From positions 1 through 18,777 of the forward strand of contig NZ_CALTYA010000054.1 in the NCBI RefSeq assembly GCF_943913405.1: a stretch of DNA of 18,777 nt. The letters run 5' to 3'. Below, piece after piece: positions 1-6,648 of the stretch. The position numbers and the translations under genes are program-made. The notes under the pieces are model-generated. The model saw only the letters and a program-made list of their open reading frames with translations. It was not told where the DNA came from and made no database searches. Every line of letters begins with the position of its first letter. The stretch's first letter is position 1. The DNA comes from an uncultured Flavobacterium sp. (lineage in GTDB: Bacteria > Bacteroidota > Bacteroidia > Flavobacteriales > Flavobacteriaceae).

Positions 1-666
1 AAATATGATAACACCAATAAACCAAATGAACCAGACTACTATATTAGACACAATAAAAGAATATTTGTTTTCGAAAATAAAGATGTTTTAATAAGAAAGG
101 ACATTAAGAGTTCGGGAGATATAGATAAAATATTAGATACTTTTAAAGATAAATTCTTTGAAAGTAAAGGAAAGCCAATTGGTATTGGACAATTAGTAAA
201 TTCAATTTTTCAAATAGTTGAAAATAATTTTGATTTTGATGATTACGTGAACACTAAAAAGAACTTTACAATATATCCCATTTTATTGGTGAATGATAGG
301 GTATTGGAAATTCCAGGAGTCAATTATATTTTAAATCAATGGTATTTAAAATCGATTAAGGAGAAACTAAAAGACAAGTATAATTCCAATTTCATAAAAA
401 ATTTAACAATCATTGATATAGATACAATTATTTTTGGTTCAAATTATTTTATTAAGACTGACAATAACTTTAAAGAATTTATTGAAAATCATCAAAAAGA
501 GATAAATACCGTTAGAAGACCTAAAGGTAAAACTTTGGAAGAAGTTGAAGAATCAGTTAATAGAAATATGATGAAGCAATTTTCTCCTATAAGTTTTAGA
601 TTATCTACAGAGGAATTTCCTAAAAATTTATTCATAGAAAAATTCAAGGAAATAATTAATATTTGA
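1..666 (+). CDS. 3' part of a gene; possible PD-(D/E)xK nuclease-fold protein
   Basis: Frame 1 is open from the first base of the window to the TGA at 664-666, giving 221 residues with no stop, so the gene begins upstream; the internal GTG at 247 is not a convincing start. Near the visible N-terminus a proline-aspartate pair (P11-D12) is followed 13 residues later by E25-N26-K27 at the end of a hydrophobic strand (IFVFENKD). That order and spacing fit the PD-(D/E)xK nuclease signature. Later segments include GIGQLVNSI and a hydrophobic strand FTIYPILLVND, compatible with an alpha/beta core; a basic region follows (RRPKGK, residues 172-177). The gene is strongly AT-rich compared with the Sus operon, with lysine, asparagine and isoleucine abundant, which suggests acquired DNA. 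The nuclease reading is inference from one motif; a structural protein or unrelated fold is possible. The frame itself is secure. Confidence 0.75.
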   Translation, partial: KYDNTNKPNEPDYYIRHNKRIFVFENKDVLIRKDIKSSGDIDKILDTFKDKFFESKGKPIGIGQLVNSIFQIVENNFDFDDYVNTKKNFTIYPILLVNDRVLEIPGVNYILNQWYLKSIKEKLKDKYNSNFIKNLTIIDIDTIIFGSNYFIKTDNNFKEFIENHQKEINTVRRPKGKTLEEVEESVNRNMMKQFSPISFRLSTEEFPKNLFIEKFKEIINI

Positions 667-680
667 TTGGATTTCAGAAT

Positions 681-806
681 TTATTTTCTACCATTCTTCC
701 AACTGCTATTTTGAAAATAACTCTTCCTGCATCTTGAAACATTCACAGAAATAAATAATCCAATAATCCATAAAACAATAAAGCCTAAAATTTCATACCA
801 TTCCAT
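681..806 (-). CDS. Small one-helix membrane peptide (41 aa), hypothetical
   Basis: On the minus strand an ATG at 804-806 opens a 41-codon frame ending in TAA at 681-683. The product begins MEWYEILGF and has one strongly hydrophobic stretch of about 17 residues (ILGFIVLWIIGLFISV, roughly residues 6-21). A basic polar tail follows (SRCRK, then SWKNGRK at the C-terminus), as expected for a small single-pass inner-membrane protein with a cytoplasmic positive tail. It lies 14 nt from the end of the convergent partial gene and upstream, on the other strand, is AT-rich DNA without an obvious Shine-Dalgarno site. I know no family for it. In DNA this AT-rich a short frame can occur by chance, but the clean amphipathic layout favours a real gene. 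The 174 bp between it and the XRE gene show nothing beyond a 12-bp palindrome at 936-947. Confidence 0.4.
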   Translation of the reverse strand: MEWYEILGFIVLWIIGLFISVNVSRCRKSYFQNSSWKNGRK

Positions 807-980
807 AACATTAACTATCAAGATGTAGTTTGCTTGATTAATTCAAAAATCAGTAAAATTGATGGATTTATAAAATTTCGTAGTGTGTGATTCCGGAATT
901 GAATACTCTAAATAAGAATTTAATATGTAAAAATAATGTAGTTACATCTTAGTGCCAAAGAGTTTATTTTTAATATTACT

Positions 981-1262
981 TTATTTACTTTTCTTTTTAT
1001 TCTCTTTAATGAATTTATCAATATTGATTTCAATATTTAAGATATTGATGGTTTTAAGATTAAGAGATTTTCCTAAATAAACCAATTTTTCCAGAGTTGG
1101 ATTAGCTTCACCTCTTTCGATTGTACCGATAAAATGTTTTGTTAAGCCGATATTATTATCCGCTAATTCTTGTTGTGAAATGTAATCCTTGTTATAATCT
1201 GAACTAGGTATTTTTTCACGCAGTTTTCTCACTTCTTCTCCTAATTTTTCTTTCTCAGTCAC
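981..1262 (-). CDS. XRE-family helix-turn-helix transcriptional regulator
   Basis: The 93-residue product carries one Cro/C1-type helix-turn-helix: the QQELADNN recognition segment, then FIGTIERGEANPTLEKL and LGKSLNL, at about residues 29-68. The phrase IERG-x-x-NPTLE-L is the usual signature of XRE repressors. The C-terminus is a short lysine-rich tail, so there is no sensor domain; it resembles small autoregulators of mobile or restriction loci. The start is a GTG at 1260-1262, because there is no in-frame ATG before a stop upstream. A GGTATG-N6-CATACC palindrome lies about 50 nt upstream of the start and is a plausible operator. Base composition matches the AT-rich partial gene at the window start and differs from the Sus operon, so both may belong to one acquired segment. 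Target genes are unknown. Confidence 0.85.
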   Translation of the reverse strand: MTEKEKLGEEVRKLREKIPSSDYNKDYISQQELADNNIGLTKHFIGTIERGEANPTLEKLVYLGKSLNLKTINILNIEINIDKFIKENKKKSK

Positions 1263-1312
1263 AGCATTTACGTTAGATAATGCTAAAAGTCATACTTATT
1301 GGAAAAAATAAT

Positions 1313-1330
1313 GGTATGTTATATCATACC
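1313..1330. promoter_or_regulatory. Palindrome upstream of the XRE gene (candidate operator)
   Basis: GGTATG-TTATAT-CATACC has 6-bp perfect arms. The flanks AATAAT and ATTATT extend the symmetry with a 2-nt offset. It lies about 50 nt before the GTG start of the minus-strand XRE gene, a usual location for an autorepressor site. On the plus strand it is followed by a run of eight T, so a weak AT-rich terminator is the alternative reading. Confidence 0.4.
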
Positions 1331-1429
1331 GTATTATTTTTTTTGATTATGTTTGTAATATAAATTATAGATTAAATGTAATTTTGCGATTCTTCATATA
1401 AAATATTTGAAGCATTCGCTTTGAATCTC

Positions 1430-1534
1430 GCGCCGTAAAACTGGTAATTTTAGCAACGAGATGATAAGTATGATGCTCACGCTCTATGGCGTGGGCTCAC
1501 TTATTGTTGCAAGGTATACCAGTACCATCGGCGC
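1430..1534. repeat. 105-nt long imperfect inverted repeat (REP/MITE-like hairpin)
   Basis: Nested complementary blocks fold the whole segment into one hairpin. GCGCCG (1430-1435) pairs with CGGCGC (1529-1534); ACTGGTA (1440-1446) with TACCAGT (1517-1523); GCAAC (1453-1457) with GTTGC (1506-1510); ATAAGT (1464-1469) with ACTTAT (1499-1504); and GCTCACGC (1475-1482) with GCGTGGGC (1489-1496) through one G-T pair. The tip loop is TCTATG (1483-1488). Five ordered paired blocks cannot easily arise by chance. It sits at the AT-to-GC composition boundary. A repeated extragenic palindrome, a small non-autonomous element or a structured RNA all fit; no transposase is present. A spurious minus-strand frame ends inside its right arm. 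Confidence 0.6.
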
Positions 1535-1756
1535 AGTAAGCTGAGTTCCGCGCCTTTTTTATGGCCACTATTTAAGGCACTCCCAGCTTTCTCAAAGCAC
1601 ATCTTCTTTTCTTTTTCTAAGTCTCGCATCAAACGATGTACAACCCTAATACCGCTATGCCTATGGTGATTTAAAAATTTTAGCCACAAAAAGACTGCCC
1701 GTGCCTTTGGGTGCGGGGGCTTTTCTTTGAGGGGCTAAGTTTTTTTGAGGAGGTAA

Positions 1757-1805
1757 AAGGTGGAAGGTTTAAGGTGAAAAGGTTTAAGAAGCTGAGGCGC
1801 TGAGG
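1757..1805. repeat. Short degenerate 7-nt tandem repeat plus CTGAGG doublet
   Basis: Units AAGGTGG, AAGGTTT, AAGGTGA and AAAGGTTT follow each other directly from 1757 to 1785. GCTGAGGC-GCTGAGG (1791-1805) is a second small direct repeat. The unit length of 7 matches the array at the right end of the window. Copy number is low. Confidence 0.5.
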
Positions 1806-1847
1806 TTTTCGGTTAATTAGGTAGCAAATACGCAGTTCTATAGATAG

Positions 1848-1912
1848 TGCCTGCGGGGCAGGATAGTACTTTCGGTGCTGTTGGGTTTGGGTTAGTAAAG
1901 TACCCGCAGGCA
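1848..1912. repeat. Inverted repeat with 10-bp perfect outer arms
   Basis: TGCCTGCGGG (1848-1857) is perfectly complementary to CCCGCAGGCA (1903-1912). An inner pair TACTTT (1867-1872) / AAAGTA (1897-1902) continues the stem after a 9-nt one-sided bulge. The downstream bases ATTTTATTA give only a weak T-tract, so this is not a standard terminator. It could be a REP-like element or a structured RNA; no gene ends nearby on either strand that would need it. Confidence 0.5.
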
Positions 1913-2009
1913 TTTTATTACAGCAAAATTAAAATAAAACCTCCATCACAGATAGTGCAGAAACATACAGGTTTATAAAAAAAATAAAATTTCTATTTTC
2001 AAAGAAACA

Positions 2010-2074
2010 TCTAAAAATCTAACAGTCTAACAGTCTAACAGTCCAAGAAGTCTAATAATCTAACAATCCAAAAA
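2010..2074. repeat. Degenerate 8-nt tandem repeat (TCTAACAG)
   Basis: Eight consecutive units: TCTAAAAA, three identical TCTAACAG, TCCAAGAAG (one base longer), TCTAATAA, TCTAACAA and TCCAAAAA. All begin with TC and are separated from the SusC start by about 150 nt. Similar CTAACAG-type simple repeats are, from memory, frequent between genes in flavobacteria. Function unknown. Confidence 0.7.
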
Positions 2075-2149
2075 AAACCGCCTATGTAAAGTAAATACAC
2101 ATCGCAAGCCTTGGACCTGAAACCCAAAACCTTGCACCCATACTAAAAA

Positions 2150-2183
2150 GTTCCCTGCTTCATCGCCAAACGTCACAGGGAAC
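2150..2183. promoter_or_regulatory. Inverted repeat in the leader of the SusC operon
   Basis: GTTCCCTG (2150-2157) and CAGGGAAC (2176-2183) are perfect 8-bp complements separated by 18 nt, ending 38 nt before the SusC start. Position fits a regulator-binding site or a 5' UTR stem-loop. There is no T-tract after it. The role is inferred from position only. Confidence 0.35.
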
Positions 2184-2221
2184 AGTGCTTATCGAACTAA
2201 TCAATAACCAATTCCAAAATT

Positions 2222-5200
2222 ATGAAAAACCATTCATTATTGGGGTACGGGCACCGCATTTTCTGCACCGTACTTGTCGGGTGCGCCCTCTGCGGCACCC
2301 GGAGCGCCTTTGCGCACAGCCCTTCGGGCAGTATTTCAAGCCATCTTATCATTCAGCAGCAGGTCGCCGGAACCGTATCGGATGCCTCGGGCGTGCTTGC
2401 CGGAGTCACTGTCAGCGTCAAGGGAACGGCCATTGCGGCGCTGAGCGATGCAGGAGGGCGCTATGCCATCGCTGCCTCAAAGGGGGACGTGCTCGTTTTT
2501 TCTTTCCTCGGGTATTCCCCTCTGGAAATGGCAGTAGAGGGCACGGTGTTAGATGCGCTTCTCGCTCCCGACGTGCAGTCGCTTCAGGAAGTGACCGTGA
2601 ATGCGGGCTACTACAGCGTAAAAGAAAAGGAGCGCACGGGAAGCATTGCGAAGATCGGCGCCAAGGACATCGAGACCCAGCCCGTGTCCAACGTGCTCGC
2701 GGCCATGCAGGGCCGGATGGCGGGGGTAAGCATCACGCAGTCTACGGGAACCCCGGGCGGGGGCTTCAGCATCCAGATCAGGGGCATCAACTCGATCAGG
2801 AGCGAGGGCAACGACCCGCTGTATATCGTCAACGGCGTACCGTTTTCCCCGCAGTCCCTCGGCAGTGCGGCCCTTTCTTCGGGCATACTGCCGGGACAGG
2901 CCAGCCCGCTGAACAGCCTGAACCCGCAGGATATCGAGAGCATCGAGGTGCTCAAGGATGCCGATGCCACGGCCATCTATGGCTCGCGGGGTGCGAACGG
3001 GGTGGTGCTCATCACGACCAAAAAGGGAAAGTCGGGCAGGACGCAGTTTTCAGTCCATGCCGCTTCTACTGCGGGCTCGGTCACGAGAAAGCTGGACGTG
3101 CTCAACACGGCGCAGTACCTCGCGATGCGCGAGGAAGGCTTTGCCAATGACGGCATCGCAGCCTATCCCGCATCTGCCTATGACGTAAACGGCACCTGGG
3201 ACAGGAGCAGGGATACCGACTGGCAGGAAGTGCTGCTCGGCGGGACTTCGCATACCAGCAGCCTTCAGGCTTCGGTTTCGGGAGGCACGGAGCGCACGCA
3301 GTTCCTGCTCAGCGGCACGCGCTACAGCCAGACGGGGGTGACGCCGGGCGGCTACCGCTATGGAAAGGGGGCGGCGCATGCCAGCCTTTCGCACCGATCG
3401 GAAGACGACCGCTTCCAGGTGCAGTTCTCGGCAGACTATTCGGGCGACAAGAATACGCTGCCGGGCATCGACCTGACGCGCCAGGCGTATACGCTGTCGC
3501 CGAATGCGCCTGCGCTCCATGACGCCTCGGGCGGGCTGAACTGGGAAAACGGCACCTTCAAGAATCCGCTTTCCTATCTTGAGGGGTCTTATGAAAATAC
3601 GACGAAGAGCCTGTCGGCCAATGCCGTGCTTTCGTACACGCTGCTGCCCGGGCTGGTTGCTAAAGCCAGTGCCGGCTATGCCGACCTGCGGCTCTCGGAA
3701 ACGAGGCTGCTGCCGCACACGATGAACGCCCCCTCGGAAACCAATACCAGTGCCGATTCGCAGCTGCTGCTGCACCATGGGCTGCGCCATTCGTGGATTG
3801 CGGAACCGCAGCTCAGCTGGGATAAAAAGTGGGGCAGGGCGGCGGTGATCCTGCTGGCAGGGGCCAGCTTCCAGAGCCAGGTGCAGGAAGCCACGGCGCT
3901 GAGCGGGCTCGGGTTTGCCAGCAATTCCCTTATCGGGAGCCTTGCTGCGGCCGCGACAGCGACAGTGCTGGAAGACGGGCTTGCGGCCTACCGCTACACT
4001 GCCGTTTTCGGGCGGCTCAACTATAGCTGGGACGGCAGGTATATCGCCAACCTGACGGGCAGGAGGGACGGCTCGAGCCGTTTCGGCCCCGGCAAGCGCT
4101 TCGCCAATTTCGGCGCAGCGGGCGCCGCATGGATTTTCAGCAGGGAGCCGTGGCTAGAAGGGATGCGGGGCTTTCTTGATTTCGGCAAGCTGCGCGGCAG
4201 CTACGGCGTCACGGGGAGCGACCAGATCGGCGACTACCAGTATCTCGATACCTATGCGATCACGCCTAATATTTATGACGGGGCCGGGGGCCTGCAGCCT
4301 GCGCGCCTTTTCAATCCCAGCTTCGGGTGGGAAACCAGCAGGAAGCTGGAGGCGGCGCTGGAGCTGGGCTTTCTCAGGAACCGGCTGTCAGTGACTGCCG
4401 CATGGTTCCGCAACCGCTCGTCCAGCCAGCTGGTGGGGGTACCGCTTCCGGGAACGACGGGATTTGCGACACTGCAGGCGAATCTGGGCGCGACGGTGCA
4501 GAACACCGGCATCGAGCTGGAGCTGCGCACGGAAAATTTCAGGGGCGGCGGTTTCAGCTGGACTACGACGCTCAACCTTACCCTTCCGAAAAACGAGCTG
4601 CTCGAATTTCCAGGGCTCGAAGGCTCTACCTATGCCAGCAGCCTGGTGGTGGGGCATGCGCTGCAGCTCAGGAGGCTGTACCATTTCACAGGCACAGACC
4701 CGGCTACCGGCAACTACACCTTTGAGGATTTCAACGGCGACGGCCAGCTGACCGCCGCAGACGACCGCGAATCGCTGCTGGACACCACGCCCGACTATTA
4801 TGGAGGCCTCGGCAACCAGCTGTCGTACAAGTCATGGGAATTGGATTTCCTGTTCCAGTTCGTAAAGCAGCAGGCGATGGGAATCTATTCCTACTTTCCG
4901 GCAGCGGGGACGCTTTCCAACCAGCCTTCGGGCGTGCTGGAGCATGCCCCGAAAGACGGTGCCGGCAGCGCTTTCCAGGAATATACCAGCGGCGCCAATG
5001 CGGCGGCGATGGCGGCGCAGAACCGCTATACGCAGAGCGACGGCGCGGTTGACGACGCTTCGTATGTCCGCCTGAAGAGCGTCAGCCTTTCGTACCGCAT
5101 TCCTGCGCCCCGCTTGAAATCTTTTTCAGGAAGGATCTACCTGCAGGGGCAGAACCTGCTCACGCTTACCGACTATAACGGGGCAGATCCCGAAAACCAG

Positions 5201-5260
5201 TCGGTTTCCTACCTGCCGCCCTTGCGGCAGCTGACCCTGGGAGTGCAGCTAACCTTTTAA
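2222..5260 (+). CDS. SusC/RagA-family TonB-dependent outer-membrane channel
   Basis: The 1012-residue product forms the channel through which a SusD-captured ligand enters the periplasm using TonB energy. A signal peptide (residues 1-31, ending SAFA) is followed by a carboxypeptidase-regulatory-like domain at about 46-115 (VAGTVSDASG, then DAGGRYAI and LVFSFLGY). The plug, at about 124-275, carries VTVNAGYY, NVLAAMQGRMAGV, IQIRGINSI, PLYIVNGVPF, IESIEVLKDADATAIYGS and GANGVVLITTKKG, all classic SusC phrases. A beta-barrel follows and ends LTLGVQLTF with the terminal phenylalanine expected for outer-membrane insertion. There is no STN signalling domain, so direct sigma/anti-sigma control is unlikely. 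SusD starts 11 nt downstream. Length is normal for the family. The start is chosen for its signal peptide; a 321-codon frame beginning at 2185 is an out-of-frame shadow. Substrate is not predictable; the linked peptidase suggests peptides. Confidence 0.95.
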   Translation: MKNHSLLGYGHRIFCTVLVGCALCGTRSAFAHSPSGSISSHLIIQQQVAGTVSDASGVLAGVTVSVKGTAIAALSDAGGRYAIAASKGDVLVFSFLGYSPLEMAVEGTVLDALLAPDVQSLQEVTVNAGYYSVKEKERTGSIAKIGAKDIETQPVSNVLAAMQGRMAGVSITQSTGTPGGGFSIQIRGINSIRSEGNDPLYIVNGVPFSPQSLGSAALSSGILPGQASPLNSLNPQDIESIEVLKDADATAIYGSRGANGVVLITTKKGKSGRTQFSVHAASTAGSVTRKLDVLNTAQYLAMREEGFANDGIAAYPASAYDVNGTWDRSRDTDWQEVLLGGTSHTSSLQASVSGGTERTQFLLSGTRYSQTGVTPGGYRYGKGAAHASLSHRSEDDRFQVQFSADYSGDKNTLPGIDLTRQAYTLSPNAPALHDASGGLNWENGTFKNPLSYLEGSYENTTKSLSANAVLSYTLLPGLVAKASAGYADLRLSETRLLPHTMNAPSETNTSADSQLLLHHGLRHSWIAEPQLSWDKKWGRAAVILLAGASFQSQVQEATALSGLGFASNSLIGSLAAAATATVLEDGLAAYRYTAVFGRLNYSWDGRYIANLTGRRDGSSRFGPGKRFANFGAAGAAWIFSREPWLEGMRGFLDFGKLRGSYGVTGSDQIGDYQYLDTYAITPNIYDGAGGLQPARLFNPSFGWETSRKLEAALELGFLRNRLSVTAAWFRNRSSSQLVGVPLPGTTGFATLQANLGATVQNTGIELELRTENFRGGGFSWTTTLNLTLPKNELLEFPGLEGSTYASSLVVGHALQLRRLYHFTGTDPATGNYTFEDFNGDGQLTAADDRESLLDTTPDYYGGLGNQLSYKSWELDFLFQFVKQQAMGIYSYFPAAGTLSNQPSGVLEHAPKDGAGSAFQEYTSGANAAAMAAQNRYTQSDGAVDDASYVRLKSVSLSYRIPAPRLKSFSGRIYLQGQNLLTLTDYNGADPENQSVSYLPPLRQLTLGVQLTF

Positions 5261-5271
5261 AAACAACAGAG

Positions 5272-6648
5272 ATGAAACTAAAGATACTACAGGCCGCAGC
5301 AGCCTTTTCCATGCTGCTCTCAGTGCTTTCCTGCGAAAGCTTTACCGAAGTAGACATGCCCCAGTCGCAATTGACAGGAACGGCGGTCTTTGAAGACGTG
5401 GAGACCGCCAATGCGGCGATGTCTGATATCTATGCCCGAATCCGCGAAGGCGGCGTTTCTTCGGGAACGCTGCTCAGCGTGACCCTGCTCATGGGGTGCT
5501 ATTCGGACGACATGACCTTTTATGGCAGCAATGCGGAAATCGAGCAGCTTTACAGCCATGCCGTGGTTCCGTCCAACAGCCTCGTGGCCTACCTGTGGAC
5601 ATCGGCCTATGGGCAGGTCTATGCGGCGAATGCCATGATCGAGGGGCTCGAGCGCAGCACTTCTATTTCGGCGGCCGACCGCGGCAGGCTGCTGGGCGAA
5701 GCGAAATTTATCAGGGCCTACCTCCATTTTTACCTGGCCAACCTGTATGGTGACATCCCCTATATCGCCACTACCGATTATGGCGCCAACGCTGCGGCTG
5801 GAAAAATACCGTACCGCGCGGCCATGGAGCGCATCCTTGCGGACCTTTCTGCTGCTGAATCGCTGCTGCCGGAAAGCTATCCGACTGCCGAGCGGGTGCG
5901 CCCCAACAAGGCCGCAGCCACCGCAATGCTGGCAAGGGCCTATCTTTATGCTGAAAATTGGGAAATGGCGGCGCAGCATGCCGCATCAGTCATCGGCAAC
6001 CCTTCGTATGCCTGGCAGCCCGACCTTTCCCTTGCCTTCCTGAAAGACAGCCGCTCGATCATCTGGGCGCTGCATGCGGGCACGGCCGGCACGAACACAA
6101 AAGACGCACGCACATTTTCTTTTACCAGCGGGCCGCCGACAAAGCCAGCGCTCTCAGAACAGCTCCGCAATTCGTTCGAGGCGGGCGACCTGCGCAGGAG
6201 CCTGTGGATAAAAGAGGTGGCGGGCGGCACCCGCTCGTGGTACCTGCCGTATAAATACAAGAAGACTACGAATACCGGCACTTCGCAGGAATATACCATA
6301 CTTTTCCGACTGGAAGAGCAGTACCTCATCCGTGCGGAAGCGCGCGCGCACCTCGGCGATATTGCGGGGGCGCGAGCCGACCTGAACAAGAGCCGAAACC
6401 GCGCCGGGCTTCCGGATACGCCCGCCTCGGATGCCGCCGGCCTTGTTGCGGCAGTGCTGCAAGAGCGCCGTTCGGAATTTTTCACGGAGCAGGGGCACCG
6501 CTGGTTCGACCTCAAGCGCACAGGCACCGCAGGCCAGGCCCTCGGGAGCCTGAAGCCCGGCTGGAAAGCGACGGATGCCGTGCTGCCGCTTCCCGAATCG
6601 GAACTGCTGCTGAACGGAAACCTGCTGCCGCAGAATGCGGGCTACTGA
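5272..6648 (+). CDS. SusD/RagB-family surface lipoprotein
   Basis: The 458-residue product should cap the SusC channel at the cell surface and bind ligand. It begins with a lipoprotein signal whose lipobox LSVLSC places the lipidated cysteine at residue 21. The following ESFTEVDMP and ANAAMSDIYARI are typical of the SusD N-terminus. The helical TPR-like core is represented by LLGEAKFIRAYLHFYLANLYGDIPYI, and the C-terminal part has LRAEAR-like YLIRAEARAHLGDIAGARADLN and FFTEQGHRWFDLKRTG, the usual family ending. At 458 residues it is at the short end of the family. It begins 11 nt after SusC and its TGA overlaps the ATG of the peptidase by one base (TGATG), so the two are translationally coupled. 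No glycan-specific neighbours are present, arguing against a polysaccharide utilisation locus. Confidence 0.94.
   Translation: MKLKILQAAAAFSMLLSVLSCESFTEVDMPQSQLTGTAVFEDVETANAAMSDIYARIREGGVSSGTLLSVTLLMGCYSDDMTFYGSNAEIEQLYSHAVVPSNSLVAYLWTSAYGQVYAANAMIEGLERSTSISAADRGRLLGEAKFIRAYLHFYLANLYGDIPYIATTDYGANAAAGKIPYRAAMERILADLSAAESLLPESYPTAERVRPNKAAATAMLARAYLYAENWEMAAQHAASVIGNPSYAWQPDLSLAFLKDSRSIIWALHAGTAGTNTKDARTFSFTSGPPTKPALSEQLRNSFEAGDLRRSLWIKEVAGGTRSWYLPYKYKKTTNTGTSQEYTILFRLEEQYLIRAEARAHLGDIAGARADLNKSRNRAGLPDTPASDAAGLVAAVLQERRSEFFTEQGHRWFDLKRTGTAGQALGSLKPGWKATDAVLPLPESELLLNGNLLPQNAGY

Larger units (their letters stand above)
1263..2221. other. Long non-coding, repeat-rich intergenic region
   Basis: No convincing gene is found in these 959 bases. 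Short minus-strand frames at 1501-1689 and 1680-1913 overlap hairpins and low-complexity repeats and are not believed. What the region holds, in order: a palindrome near the XRE start, an AT-to-GC composition change near 1420, a 105-nt imperfect hairpin, a short heptamer-like repeat, a second hairpin with 10-bp perfect outer arms, an eight-unit tandem repeat, and a small inverted repeat in the leader of the SusC gene. No good TTG-N19-21-TAnnTTTG promoter is visible for the SusC operon, so its promoter may be degenerate and activator-dependent. Confidence 0.6.

Noticed and set aside
1501..1689. 62-codon minus-strand frame ending LLRRWYWYTLQQ
   Set aside because: Its 3' end lies in the right arm of the 105-nt hairpin and it has no recognisable domain; the hairpin explains the sequence better.
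1680..1913. 77-codon minus-strand frame
   Set aside because: It runs through the short tandem repeats and the second hairpin; composition is low-complexity and no family or start signal is seen.
2185..3150. 321-codon plus frame overlapping the SusC start
   Set aside because: Shadow of the SusC frame in GC-rich DNA: arginine/glycine/histidine-rich translation with no domain.
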